Source: Blastomyces gilchristii SLH14081
Lineage: Eukaryota > Ascomycota > Eurotiomycetes > Onygenales > Ajellomycetaceae
NCBI RefSeq assembly: GCF_000003855.2
Contig: NW_003101664.1
Span: 682,878 to 746,877, forward strand
Length of the DNA stretch: 64,000 nucleotides
Direction of reading: 5' to 3'
A program made the translations under genes and the position numbers. Below the pieces are notes generated by a model that worked only from the letters and a program-made list of their open reading frames with translations, ran no database searches and was not told the DNA's origin. Below are positions 21,531-32,830 of the stretch, piece by piece; position 1 is the first letter of the stretch, and each line of letters opens with the position of its first letter.

Positions 21531-22940
21531 TAAAATGGAAGCGGCTTAAGAACTCAGACCATCGCATCTGTCGTTCGGTGAGTTTACAGGTAGTTGTGAA
21601 GTGCTTGAGATTCTTATGATCTGTGATTATCTCAAATTCAGAGATGCTTCAGAGTTCAGAATCTCATTCTTCTAGACAGTGTACAATCATGAGAAGTTTC
21701 TTATCATAGATCTCATAATTGCATTCAGTGAGACTCAGTTTCTTAGACATGAAGATGCATGGTTATAAGATATCTTCATCATCATATTGTAATATAGCTT
21801 CTTCTGTGACATAGTCAGAGAAATCAGCTTCAACAACTGTTTTGTGATCAGAATCAAATATCATTAGCAGAGAGATGTTGATGAACATCTTCTTCATCTG
21901 TATGAATGCAGCTTCAGTGTCTGCTAATCACTGAAATACTGAGTTCTTTCTGATAAGTTCTGTAAGTAATCTTATGATATCTGAGAAGTTTCATATAAAT
22001 CACTGATAGAAGTTAGCAAATCTGATGAAGCTTCATACATCTTTCACAGTATATGAAGCTTCTCATTCAAGAATGATGAAGACTTTCTCAGAATTCATTC
22101 AAATTCTCTTATCAGCTTCTATGATAAAACTCAGATATTTGATACTCTTGACTTCAAAATCACACTTATCAATATCTATTGATAGTTCTGCTTCTCATAA
22201 TTATTATAATACTTTTCACACATGTTCTTGATATTCTTTTCTGAACTCATCAGTGAAGATGAGAATGTCATTGAGATATACAGATACAAATTCATTAAGA
22301 AAATTCTGAAGTGCTCAGTTGATATACTTTTGAAATGTACTAGAGATATTAGTCAGTTCAAAGAGAGTAACTACTCATTCAAAGAGATTATAATATGTTC
22401 AGAATACTGTAAGTTATTCATCTTCTTCAGTGATACAGATTTTATGAAAAGTGATGATGACATCTAGTTTTATAAATTATTGAGCTTGTTCAATGTAAGC
22501 TAGAGTTTCATTGATCAGAGATAAAGAATAGCAGTTCTTCTTAATTAATCTGTTCAATTCTCAATAATTTACACAGAATCAGAGTTCTTCACCTGGTTTC
22601 TTTGCAAAGAGAATAGAAGCTGTGACAGAGAAATTGCTAATATGTATGAATTCTTTATTCAACAGATTATTGAGTGTCTTTCAAAGAAGAAGAAGTTCAT
22701 CTCAGAATATGTTATAAAGAGAGTCTCATGATAATTCAGAGTTCTTACTGTTCTTCTTTTTCAACTTGATACTGTAGTTCACTTCTGAACCTTATAAGAG
22801 AGATAGATTTGTAATATTATTATCTTGTCAGAAGACATCTAGATATTCATGATATTATTGAGAGAGTTTTGTACAAGAATCTGTTGTTATAACATGAGAT
22901 AACTTTTCTAGAACTTTTTTAATATTGATCAGATTGACAG
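21530..22940 (-). pseudogene. G2 copy 2 RNase H and reverse transcriptase
   Basis: Reverse complement of the copy 1 region 7,010-8,385, collinear at the nucleotide level. Landmarks on the minus strand include ITDHKNLRYF-like sequence near 21,600 and the RT catalytic region complementing 22,222-22,290. The plus-strand open frames at 22,025 and 22,222 are its antisense. Mutation density rises quickly to the right of about 21,600. Confidence 0.85.
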
Positions 22941-23440
22941 AGTAGATTGTTATATAATTCTACTATCAGTAATCTTGTCAGTGATTCTGTTAGCAACTTC
23001 TTTTTCAGAGTATTTTATATGCATTGACAGAGATCTGTGTCAGGTTCATGGTTTTGTAAATGTCATCTTTATGAATTCTATCATTGTTAGAGAATATCAA
23101 GCTTCTGTTTCAAGTGTTTAATAAGATGTCTTGTTCAGATAGTCAGACAAGTTCTAACATAAGATTATAATTAAGATTATTAACTTTATATACATAGATA
23201 TCTTCACATTGATGTTCTTTAACATCTATGATCAACTTCATTATATAACAGATACAAATGTCTTTTGAGTTATTAAATTCTGCAAGAACTCAGAGTCTTG
23301 ATAAGGAAATATGCTGAAAGTTATAACATCTTATAACTAAAGATTTAATCATTGTATAGTAATATAGATCACTATCTATTATAGTCTTCATATTATACAT
23401 ATTATTCATCACAGTAGATACAAGAATTGTATTCATTATT
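22940..23440 (-). pseudogene. G2 copy 2 aspartic protease
   Basis: Matches the copy 1 protease (6,487-6,780). The minus strand reads IIDSDLYYYTMIKSLVIRCY and ends NYNLMLELV. The active-site Asp is kept and the next Gly is Asp, as in copy 1. The linker to RT is also collinear. Confidence 0.75.
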
Positions 23441-24500
23441 ATCTTTTCTTCAAATCATTGTTATCTGACCTCTTCAAGCTTCTGTTTACAAATTTGAACA
23501 GAAGCTAATCTTTTCTCTGTTTTACCAAGACGTTCTCATAGTTATCTTCTGAATCTTTCTTCAATGCAATGTGATTGATATGAACAGATACTGATTCATT
23601 CTTTGAGTGAGAAGACACTGATCTTTCTCTTGAGTGAGAAGGTACATAGGTTAATCAGCAGTTGAAAGTGATGTATTCTGATCAGTTACAATTGATACAC
23701 ATCTTACATTGACATCAATCAGTGACTTCTTCAGAAGTGATCCCAGGAACTTGAAAGTCAGTTCAGATAGTGAAGACTCTTGCTTATACATAAACATTCA
23801 AGTCTACTCAGTTCATAACATCTGCATCATTGTTATTATTCTTCAGCATAGATATCAGTGTATAAGTGACTAAGATGTAATATCTTCTGCCACTGTTCTG
23901 TATACTCTTGAGCTTGGTAAGACAGTCATTCAATGTTCAGAGTTATGTGCAGAAACCTTCATAAGTCAGGTCTTCATTTACACTTACAAGGGCCTGTAAG
24001 AGTTTGAAAGTTAATGTCTTCTTGAGCATGCTAATCTTTATTTAATTCTCTTCAGATTGATCACCTGCTTCTAGAATCTTGATATCAAAGTCAGGAATGA
24101 ATATTGTGAGAGAAGTGTTTCTCTATTAAACACTCTGTAATCAATCTAACACTTTCTGTTGCATGGCAGTGTCTTGAAACAGAGTATCAAGATGTTTGAT
24201 GATATTATCAGATGTTTACAACACTGATTCACATGCTTTTATTCATGAATAGAACTTCTGTTTCATGCGATTCTTCAATTGTTCATTGATATATCAATCT
24301 TGATTGATTAGTGAACTGATGATATCTTCATCTACACTCAGTTTCATAAGCATTTTCAATCTCCATGATGAGTAGAGAGTGAGATCAGAAGTATTGAAAT
24401 ATGTAAGAGTATCTAAGCATTCTTTCAGTACTTGTATTATATTCAATTCTGTCAGTGTTGAAATTGCATAAGTTTCTTATTAAGTTAATTATTGAATTTC
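23440..24500 (-). pseudogene. G2 copy 2 gag with zinc knuckle
   Basis: The minus strand gives a long frame broken mostly by TGA/TAG: LDTLTYFNTSDLTLYSSWRL, DEDIISSLINQDWYIN, then LVSVNEDLTYEGF and NNNNDAD. A CCHC knuckle reads CINCNWSEYITFNC at about 23,650-23,695, with His replaced by Tyr. Gag builds the particle and binds RNA. Copy 1 has only the last third. Confidence 0.7.
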
Positions 24501-24931
24501 CTTGTATTGAAGTTATTGAGTTGCATGTATGTCAGCTATTTATTATTATTGTAATTTCAATATTACTCAGAGTCACTATAATATCACATCTATACTCATA
24601 TTTGAGAGTTCTTCTATATTGTTGTTAGACATGTTGTTCATTGAATATGTAATAGCTATGAAATCTGAAGAAGTGTAATTGTATAAATATCTTATATATC
24701 TAAAGTGTTAGAACTCTTAGATCTTTCACTAATATTCTCTTTGTAAGATCTTATTACAGAGTCAGAGTGACTGATGAGTAAGCTTCTATCTGAGAACTCA
24801 GTATTCACTTAACTATTTAATCATTTTTCTATTTCTTACACATTGTTACATATTTAAATATCTTCTCAATGAATAATTGTTTCTAATGAGAATAATCATT
24901 TCTAATAAGAAGATAATGAATATTTTTCAAG
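24500..24931 (-). other. G2 copy 2 5' untranslated leader
   Basis: Between the 5' LTR and gag on the minus strand. AT-rich, heavily mutated; a primer binding site could not be recognised. Confidence 0.5.
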
Positions 24932-25222
24932 TATAAGAGATCTACACTGAATAGATTGGTATAATATATAGATCTTATAATACAAAAGTGAAAAATGTTA
25001 AAGAAGAAAAAGAAAGAGAAAGTGCAAGAATCAGTGATCAAAGTGAATATTTATACATGTATGTGATGATGTACACAGTGAAGCTTCAGAGTGAGAGAAT
25101 TTATACATGTTCATAACAGCTGAGAATCAGTGATTGAGAATGACTGAGAATCAGAGCTTTCAGCAGAATCTATGAAGTGTAATGAAATAGTCTATATGAT
25201 TGATCAGGCGCAGCCTGTCATA
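24932..25222 (-). repeat. G2 copy 2 5' LTR, heavily mutated
   Basis: Aligns base for base with 20,895-21,185 but nearly all CpG, CC and GG sites have changed: TATAAGAGATCTACACTGAA replaces TGTAAGAGGCCTACGCCGAA. Two bases of each terminus are altered. The GGCGCAGCC stretch near the end is kept. Confidence 0.95.
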
Positions 25223-25227
25223 GATAG

Positions 25228-26030
25228 AGAGAGTAGAGATGAAAGAAGTAATAAGAGAATAGAGATAGAGAGTGAAAGTGATAGAGAGAGTTATGAGATG
25301 ATAGATATGATGATAATAATAGAGAAAGTAGAAGGTAAAAGAGATGAAAGAAGTGATAAGAGATGATAAAAAGTAGTTCAGAAGAAGAATAAAAGTGATA
25401 GAAAGCTGTGAGATGATAGAGGCAGTAATAGTGATAGAGAGAGCAGAGAGTAAGAGATGAAAGAGGTAGAAGAAGTGATAGAGGTGATATGAGATGATAC
25501 AGAGTGAAAGAAAGTAGTAGAAGAAGAGAGTAGAGATAGTAGAGACAGTGATGATAATAGAGAGAGTAGAGAATAAGAGGTAAAAGAAATAGAAGAGATA
25601 ATAGAGGTGATATGAAGTAATACAGAGTGAAATAGAGTGGTAGAGAAAGAGAGTAGAAGTGATAGAGATAATAATGATAGTAGAGAGAGTAGAGAGTAAA
25701 AGAGGTGAAAGAGGTGATAAGAGGTGATAAGAGAAGAGTAGAGAGTGGTCCGGGGAGAGAGTGAAAGTGATAGAGAGGCAGTGAGACAGTAGAGATGATA
25801 ATGATGATAGAGAGAGTGAAGAGTAAGAGATGAAAGAGGTAGAAGAGGTGATAGAGGTGATACAGAGTAATACAGAGTGAAAGAAGGTGATAGAGAAAGA
25901 GGGTGATAGAGGTGATAGAGGTGATGATGATGGTAGAGAGAGTAGAGGGTAAGGGGTGAAAGAGGTGGTAAAGAGGGGGTAGAGAGTGATTGAGAAGAAG
26001 AGTGGAAGTGGTAGAGGGGACTGCGCAAGC
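25228..26030 (-). repeat. Minisatellite, continuation (purine-rich on plus strand)
   Basis: Same units as 20,577-20,889, interrupted there by G2 copy 2. GTGATAGAGA, GAGTAGAGA and AAGAGGTGA steps repeat at about 110-bp spacing. The right end (25,900-26,060) keeps GG and CpG sites, ending in GCGAGCGTAAGCGAGC. Two overlapping stop-free minus-strand frames of 294 and 216 codons are artefacts of Ser/Leu-type repeats. Confidence 0.85.
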
Positions 26031-26059
26031 AGAAAAGCGAGCGTAAGCGAGCATTTGAT

Positions 26060-26990
26060 GCTTGTATATAATAAGAGAAGTTTGAATTTCTGATAGTATC
26101 ATTCAGTCTGATAAATACAATTCTTTATAAACAGAATGAAATCTCATATCTTATATATTTAGATAACATTCTAGTCTTCTCAAACTTATACAATAAACAT
26201 CTGAAGCATCTTAATAAAGTGCTTATAACTCTGACAGAGCATAAGCTCTATATTAAATCAATAAAGTAAGTGTTTGAAACAGAAGAGTTGAAGTTTATAG
26301 AATATATAGTGAGTGATAACTATATATATCTTATTCTGAAGAAATTAAATGTTATAGTAAATTAACTGTGACTGAGAAATATACATTATATACAACAGTT
26401 TCTTGAGTTAATCTCATATTATCACAGATTTATTAAGAAATTTATATGAATAGCTGCATTACTCTCAGATCTCTTAAGAGAAACAGATACTAATCTGTAA
26501 AAGAAGAAGTTTTATTCAATTATCTGAAATACTGTGTGTGAAGAGATCTTTCTCACACTGAGAGAATATATAATAACATTTTCAGTACTTATTCAATCAG
26601 ATTACAATAAATCTTTCTATATTAAGATAGACATATTTAAATGAGCTATTGAAGATGCTCTTCTGCAGATAAGCAAGAACAGCAAGCTGCACTCAGTGAC
26701 ATATAATAGTAGAAAACTATCAGATACTGAGCTTAATTACTCAGTATATAAAAAGAAATTGCTAGTGATCAAGCACATACTGATATTATAAGATAAATAT
26801 ATCAATAACAGATATATAATAACAGTGATTACAGATCATGAAAGTCTCATCTATCTATAATTAATAATAAAACCTTTCAAACACTTAGTATGTTGAATCT
26901 TGAAGTTTCAAGTGTACAATCTTTATATTAAATATTAAAAGAGATTAGACACTGTGATACCTGATACAATCAGTCACAGACTCAATCTCA
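26060..26990 (+). pseudogene. G3 reverse transcriptase end and RNase H
   Basis: Resumes with ISYLIYLDNILVFSN (catalytic YLDD, second Asp to Asn) at about 26,137-26,182. RNase H follows: KIDIFK, ALLQISKN, YNSRKLSDTELNYSVYKKKLLVIKH, IITVITDHESLIYL near 26,820-26,860, closing VIPDTISH. It directly continues the frame that breaks off at 19,937. Confidence 0.85.
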
Positions 26991-27299
26991 TGAGTGAGAA
27001 TTCTGCAAATCAGATATAAGAGAAGTTCATATTAAACACACTGAGAGAATGTAAGAAATCAGAATAAGTGAATACAATAATCTCTCACTTGAAGAATAAT
27101 AAGATGTCAGATAATAAGTATCTTATAAAAGTAGTAGAAGAGATGCTTTCAAACTTTAAACTGAGAAAATTGAAAAACAATGTTATACTTTATCATGATT
27201 TAGAATATGTAGAAGCTCTCTATCTGAAACATTTATTTAAACAGAACTTGATGACTTATATGTACAGAGAATTTAGTCACTTAGAAAGCTCTGAACTTA

Positions 27300-28524
27300 T
27301 AAGTGTACTTGAATCAAGAGTATACTAATTAAGTATGACTGAGAACATTCAGATATACACTTATAAGTGCCTGAATTATCAGGTTATAAAAGAATCTAAG
27401 AAAGGATTAGAATATAAGAAAGTATAATATCAGATGAAATGTACAATACAACTGTTTAAATAATAAGAGATAAATCTCATAGATATATTATTATAAACAT
27501 CAAATGAAAATTGTTAAATAATTACTGCTATTGACTACACTACTGACTGATCAGTTGTGAAAGCAGTTTCAGAGATAATAGAGAAGATAATAATAAAGTT
27601 TCTATATAATGAGATCTATGTTAACTATGAAATACTGTGTGAGATTTTAACTGATAACAGTGCAAATTTCATAGAAGAAGTAGTGAGGCATTTCATAAGC
27701 CAGTTACAGATAAGACATTGTAGAACAATATTGTATTATTCACAGATAAACAGAAAGATGAAACACTTGAATGAAATCTTGAGTAATATACTGACAAAAT
27801 ATCTAGTGAGTAAGTCTATAAAACTATGAGATAAATATCTCAGTCAGATACTATTAATCATGTGAATTCAGCAGTATGCAGTCTCTAAGCATTTATTATT
27901 CTATCTATTATATGAATTGCATCTGTGCATCTCAGAGAATACTTCAGAAAAGATGAGAGAGAGAACAGCAATTGCAGATATAACAGTTACAGATACAGCA
28001 GTCACAGACATGAAACTAAGATTAAAAGAGATCAGTCACATATATATAAAAGCTAATAAGTTACTTCTGAACTGAGCAATTCAATTAAAAAGAATACAAG
28101 ACTCACTGATTAAGAAATCAAGTCTCAAGATAAGAATGTAAGTTCTTATATATAATAAGAGTTCTGAAAAGTTTTAATCTAGATGATTTGAGCTCTATAA
28201 AATAATCAAATCATATTCTCTGAGAATATACACATTGAAAGAATCAGAGAGACAGATCTTACATAACTTAATAAATAAATCATATCTTATGAAGATGAAG
28301 ATACAAGATCTGAGTGAATTATAGTTATTCACAGCACTATCATCAGTATTGAAAAAGAAGAGACTTATAATTGAAAAGTCTTATAAAGTAAGAGAAATCA
28401 TAGATACTTACAAATCAGATAATCTCACTTATTTCAATCTTTTCATAATTATAAGAAAAGAATGAGAAGTAATGAAGAAATCAGATAAATATCACACTTT
28501 AATAAGTAATAAGACTGTAGTCAG
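27300..28524 (+). pseudogene. G3 integrase and C-terminal region
   Basis: The core reads ITAIDYTTDWSVVKAVSE near 27,522-27,575, EILTDNSANFIEEVVRHFIS at about 27,640-27,705, and RTILYYSQINRKMKHLNEIL with the third acidic region. After it come a basic stretch and a GPY-like KSYKVREIIDTYKSDNLTYF near 28,378-28,436. Two pieces are open by chance (27,068-27,328 and 27,557-27,829). The MITE at 28,525 interrupts the end. Confidence 0.8.
28517..28524. repeat. 8-bp target-site duplication of MITE copy 2
   Basis: GTAGTCAG, repeated exactly at 29,030-29,037. Confidence 0.9.
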
Positions 28525-29029
28525 TATACTGACCGTGTGACCGTGTCTGAGACCAGAACTAGAATTTTTAATAGTCTCATTATCAATTCAACTGATCTCA
28601 TTACATGGTTTTAATATTAGATAGTAGTCTCATACTGTCTTAGTGAGACTTACTGTCTACTCTTATCACATTTTTCAAATGAGATCATGATTTTCACTTC
28701 TCAATTTAAATTATTTTTATTGCTTTAAATGACTTTAAATCTCATTTGAGTGTTACCAAAAAGCATTACTTTTTAAAAAATTAAAAATAGTCTAAAAAAA
28801 CCTTAAAATGTCTAAAAATAGTAACTTTATGCCAAGAATGGGACTAAATGAGACCAAATGAAATCACTTTCTCATTTTTTTCAAGTCATGGTTTCATTTT
28901 GAGATCTGATATATAGTCACTTTGCATGTTTTTTTAATGACTAGTCCCAGCGGGATTCACACCAAGAAATGTATGAGACCAGACCAAATGGGATCAAACA
29001 TGAAATTCATGGTCTCAGCGGCCAGTCTA
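28525..29029 (-). mobile_element. hAT-type MITE, copy 2 (505 bp)
   Basis: Reverse orientation relative to copy 1; ends TATACTGACCGTGTG (one terminal G changed) and GCGGCCAGTCTA. Exact 8-bp duplication. Collinear with the other copies throughout. Confidence 0.93.
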
Positions 29030-29279
29030 GTAGTCAGTTGTAAAATAACATACTGCAGATAGTAAGTGTAACACAGTAAAGAGCAGTCTCAAAGTGACAG
29101 ACTTATACATGAGTCAGATTACAGAAGAAAAAGAAATTCAGAGTTGAATTTAACTGTTTATGTGACGTGCTTCCGCTCTCTATTCAAGTCAATCCTCTAT
29201 TCAACTCTAGCTTCTGCTTCATTTCTTGCTGTTTTCTGAAGCTTTCACTTCTATCTTCTCTCTCTGCTCTTTCCTTTAT

Positions 29280-29435
29280 ATGTGATCACTTCTTCTATGA
29301 GAGCTTCTGCTTCTTCTCTACAGAGTCTTCATTCTTCTCTTCATATGCAATTACTTCTTCTATAAGAGCTTTCACTTCTTCTCTACAGAGCCTCTGTTCT
29401 TCTCTTCATAGATGATCACTTCTTCTACAAGAGTT
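29280..29435. repeat. 65-bp tandem repeat
   Basis: The ACTTCTTCTAYRAGAGC motif starts near 29,286, 29,351 and 29,417, spacing 65 bp. On the minus strand it encodes EEVIAYEEKN-type repeats. Confidence 0.8.
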
Positions 29436-29704
29436 AATCTCTATAAAACAATCACTGTATATATAAGAGTGTACACTCATCTCTCATCTTTTAGAGAATC
29501 AGATGTGTTTTTATCCTTATATATAACTCTACATAGCAGTATATGCTACAATTTGATAGCATGTCTTGTTAAGAATCAAGTTCTTCTAGCCTCTTTAGCT
29601 TCTACTTCACTCTCAATATATATAGCACTAATGATTGAACTGAACTGCAGATATCAAGAATTGACTAGTCAGTAATCAGTCTGATTAGTTACTCTACTTT
29701 CTTT

Positions 29705-29910
29705 CAATGCTGCAGCTAGTGATTGATCTAGCTTGTAATTATTCAGCTGTTCTATCTTCTTCAGTGCTGCAGCTAGTGATTGATCTGATCTGCAGTCATT
29801 TGAATCTATCTCATTTAATACTACAGCTGGTGATAGATCTAGCTGATGATTATTTGAGCATCTTCTACTTCAGAATACTATAGCACTAGTGATCAGTCTA
29901 GATTGTGATC
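29705..29910. repeat. About 57-bp tandem repeat
   Basis: GCTGCAGCTAGTGATTGATC recurs near 29,709 and 29,766, with diverged units near 29,820 and 29,877. The spacing of about 57 bp is a multiple of three, in keeping with the 19-residue peptide repeat on the minus strand. Confidence 0.8.
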
Positions 29911-29969
29911 ACAGTTGCAGTAAACTCATCTTATTCACACTCTTATATAAGTTCATCAGTCTCATTACA

Positions 29970-30985
29970 ACAATGAAGCAGAATGAATGAATCACTTGAA
30001 GCAGCTCTCATCAGCCACTTCTTTCTACTGAACTGAATAAGTTCATCAGTGAAATCAAATGACTCACCTGAGAATTCACTGATGAACCTGACTTAGAATG
30101 AACTTACTCACAAGCAACAGCTGAAAAGCATGCTATTATAATTACAGAAGTCTGGTGAAACACAGATAGATAGTATAAGAGTGTTAAAAGTTAAGTAATG
30201 CTGTACAATTGTATCAAAGCAGAAGACATTCTTTTGAGTGTATCAGTCAGACATTATAATAAGATAAAAACAGTTCTTAACTCTTCTCTGATAGTGAAAT
30301 GAAAGAATATCATTGATCTCTGATTACAGGCCTTTCACACAGACATCACAAAGAATACTAAGAAGAGGGATTTGATAGTCTCAAGCTTTCATGAATTTGA
30401 TTATCAGAATCATGCTTCTTCTGATGAAGTAGCAATACTAGATATAATTGAGAAGTTAGAATAGCTAGAAGCTCAACTGACCTGACAAGAGAATGAGCTC
30501 AATAAATGTAAACATCAGCTTGATCAGTGAAAGAAGCAGTTGAATAAGTATATCACTTTTGTTGATGAATGTGTTGATAAACTTCAAGAGAATCTCAAAT
30601 GATTGACAGACAGAAGAAGCAGATTGATAGAAGTGTGAACTAGCTTTCACACTGAGAAAGTCATGCTTACTGCTTAAAGGCAGGAGCTGAATCATTGTCA
30701 GCAGATGAACTGTTCAGCCCAGATTAACAGAACAGATGTCAGAGCTGACAATTCCCTTGCTGAGTCTATGCAGCAATTAGATACCTTCTTCAAGAAAGGC
30801 TTCAAATTATCTTCTAGAATCTGATGAATATCAGCAATTTCATGAGAACTGTGCAATGCTGGAGACAGAATGCACTGTCATAATCTAATAAGAGACAGAA
30901 TTAATCTTCTCAGAGAAGCTGACACTGCATGTTTTATTTATGACTCACAATGTCTGAATTCAGTGCAGAATTCCTCATTCAGAAT
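29970..30985 (+). pseudogene. Unassigned coiled-coil frame, plus strand
   Basis: One frame runs about 330 codons with mainly TGA/TAG interruptions. It includes AEDILLSVSVRHYNKIKTVL, SFHEFDYQNHASSDEVAILD, a heptad-like stretch (LEAQLTWQENELNKCKHQL, then FVDECVDKLQENLK) and DRINLLREADTACFIYDSQC. It ends where LINE ORF1 sequence starts (about 30,990). A gag-like or host coiled-coil protein is possible; I cannot name it. Confidence 0.4.
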
Positions 30986-30989
30986 AAGA

Positions 30990-31640
30990 ATCTCTGAAAA
31001 TCACCAGTAGAATCTTTGTTAAATATAATAATTCTATCTGAGAGAGATGAAAAGTAAGACAAATTCATTCTTTATAATATTTCAGTTGAAATTTTTAACT
31101 GTGAAGAAGAAATACTACTTCTCAAAAATGAATTAGAAGAATACAATTCTATTCAACTAAGAAAAGAGTCTGTATGACTAAATTCAATTGAGTTTAGACA
31201 AAGTAGAAGAAATGCCTCTGTTCTAGTATATATAAAAATACTTGAATAATCAAAGATCTCTGAAGTAAGAGTAGCAGATTTGAAAATGAGAGTTTATAAA
31301 TATAAAGACTCAAGAATGAATCTCAAAGCTCAAACATAGTATTTAAACTGTCAAAGATATAAATATTTTGTAATCTCTTATTTTAGAGACTTAAAATGTG
31401 TATTCTGTGCTAGAGATTATAAAACTAGTGAGTATAAATATGAAACATACTCAAAAAGAGATGAAATATGTCAATATACTCTGCTTAAATGCTCTAATTA
31501 CAAAGAAAAATATGCATCTAGCTCAAAAGAATGTATGTTTACTTCAAGAACTCAAAAGAACTGAAGAAAAAATAAAGCTCAAAGTTAATCTAGAACTGAA
31601 GAGAATAGTCAAGCCAGTAAATCTATAACTGCAAGCTTAA
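30990..31640 (+). pseudogene. LINE ORF1 C-terminal part with triple zinc knuckle
   Basis: Read through stops: DKFILYNISVEIFNCEEEIL, SRRNASVLVYI, then three knuckle-like clusters at about 31,335-31,550. The first is degraded (YLNCQRYKYF). The second is KCVFCARDYKTSEYKC. The third is KCSNYKEKYASSSKEC. Several His and Cys ligands now read Tyr. In Tad-type LINEs this protein binds the element RNA. The frame at 31,398-31,628 is in another phase and is a shadow. Confidence 0.75.
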
Positions 31641-32442
31641 AAAGAAGAAACTCTTAACTATCTAAATCTTCAAACTCTAATTCTTCAGTTAGATGTAAAT
31701 AGAATTTGAATTCTCAAACTTCTGTTAAGATTAGAGAATTGAGAAATGACTCTGATAATAAACTAGATAGAATACAAGTAGTTGAGATTCCTACTTTTCA
31801 AAATAGTTATAATTTACTATCTGATGATAGTGATTAGATTCTACTCTATCTCTACTCTCTTTTAGTATGAATATACAATAAAAATAATAAAAAAAGTTTA
31901 AAAACTCTTCAAAAATCACATTTATTCAAAACAATGTGAATAGAAACTTAAATTGTATTTATTCTTGTCTTCAAATTACATTTGAATAAAAAGTTGATTT
32001 TATACTTCTTCAGAAACTGAATGTTGATACTGAGTAAAAATACATCATTTTTCATTCAAGCTACTACTGCTTTCTGTCTCAAAAGTCTGAGATAAAGTCA
32101 AGAGTAGTGATCTATGAAAGAAAGAGATCAAGATATTAATTTAATCTAAGATTTAATATTATATCTGATTCTGATATTCTGATGAATGATATTATAGATA
32201 AAGAAAATGAGTTTAATACTATACAGCTTATAAATATCTATAATGAAAAGTTATTGAAGAAAAATAACAATGTCTGAATAATTAATAGAGGATTTTTAAA
32301 CATAACTCTGTTAAGAAACTCTATAATTGCAGGAGATTTCAATACACATCATTTCTGATGAAATTCAGAATGTAAAAGAGCAGTAAGAGCAGAGAATCTA
32401 GTTAAATGAACTCTTGAGCATTCAATAGATCTAGTTATCAAG

Positions 32443-32455
32443 TCTGATCAACAAA
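32443..32455. repeat. 13-bp target-site duplication of SINE copy 1
   Basis: TCTGATCAACAAA, repeated exactly at 32,831-32,843. Confidence 0.95.
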
Positions 32456-32830
32456 TTATTATTATTATTATTATTATTATTCTATTATACTCATATGCAA
32501 GCGGAGCTTATGATGAGTCCTTGCATGATGTTAAATACAGGCCAAGTGTTGGTTATACAGGAGGAAATACAGGTGTTGAGACCACGCCAAGATAACAAGA
32601 ACATAGGAAATACAAAGGAGTGACAATTAAATACATGCGATAATAACTTCCCATCCCAGGAACATAGAGCGATTTATTGAAGTGATTTGTACACCTCTGT
32701 ATTTATTAGAAACCTGAGGTGCTTGAGTTCCGGATTTAATGTATCCCCTGCGGGTTTCGAACCCACACGCCTTGGTTTCCCACGCCAAGGCGCTACCAGG
32801 TGGCCGCATTAACAATTCGGCCACCGGGGC
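32456..32830 (-). mobile_element. tRNA-derived SINE, copy 1 (375 bp)
   Basis: Read on the minus strand: tRNA-like head (32,830-32,742) starting GCCCCGGTGGCCGAAT, A box TGGCCGAATTG, B box GGTTCGAAACC (perfect), a unique body, and a 3' (AAT)n tail. An exact 13-bp target duplication flanks it, the kind made by LINE machinery. It keeps many CpG sites despite sitting in a hypermutated LINE. The 71-codon minus-strand frame across it is a by-product. Confidence 0.95.

Larger units (their letters stand above)
20895..25222 (-). mobile_element. G2 copy 2: complete-ended gypsy element lacking integrase (4,328 bp)
   Basis: It is flanked by two LTRs of 291 bp and an exact GATAG duplication, inserted in the purine minisatellite. 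On the minus strand the order is gag, protease, RT, RNase H, then directly the integrase tail and chromodomain: about 1.36 kb holding the integrase core is missing relative to copy 1. The 3' end (20,895-21,600) keeps many CpG sites while the rest is heavily mutated. It would have needed integrase from elsewhere. Confidence 0.93.
18600..28524 (+). mobile_element. G3: Ty3/gypsy retrotransposon split by minisatellite arrays and G2 copy 2
   Basis: Left part 18,600-19,937: gag remnant, protease, N-terminal RT. Right part about 26,060-28,524: RT catalytic end, RNase H, integrase. The break falls inside RT, between a block ending near KNSW and the block with YLDNILVFS, so everything from 19,938 to about 26,060 is inserted or expanded sequence. 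The right end is interrupted by a MITE at 28,525. LTRs were not recognised. It is a different lineage from G1, G2 and G4. Confidence 0.8.
29060..29960 (-). pseudogene. Unassigned minus-strand frame with two sets of peptide repeats
   Basis: The minus strand reads LDQSLAAALKESRV preceded by DQSLAAALKKIEQL and a diverged NNHQLDLSPAVVLNEIDSN: three to four 19-residue repeats (29,700-29,910). Further downstream is a second set, about 22 residues each (ALIEEVIAYEEKNEDSVEKK, 29,280-29,435). Acidic and helical; no family recognised. It may be a low-copy host gene or a TE gag-like gene. Stops between the repeat sets show decay. Confidence 0.4.

Noticed and set aside
25218..26102. Stop-free minus-strand frames of 294 and 216 codons
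   Set aside because: They run through a purine/pyrimidine minisatellite in two frames at once and translate to Ser/Leu/His/Tyr-rich low-complexity sequence. No start context or domain.
32742..32830. A tRNA gene
   Set aside because: A and B boxes are good, but the sequence is followed by a SINE body and AAT tail and flanked by a target duplication; the acceptor ends do not pair fully.
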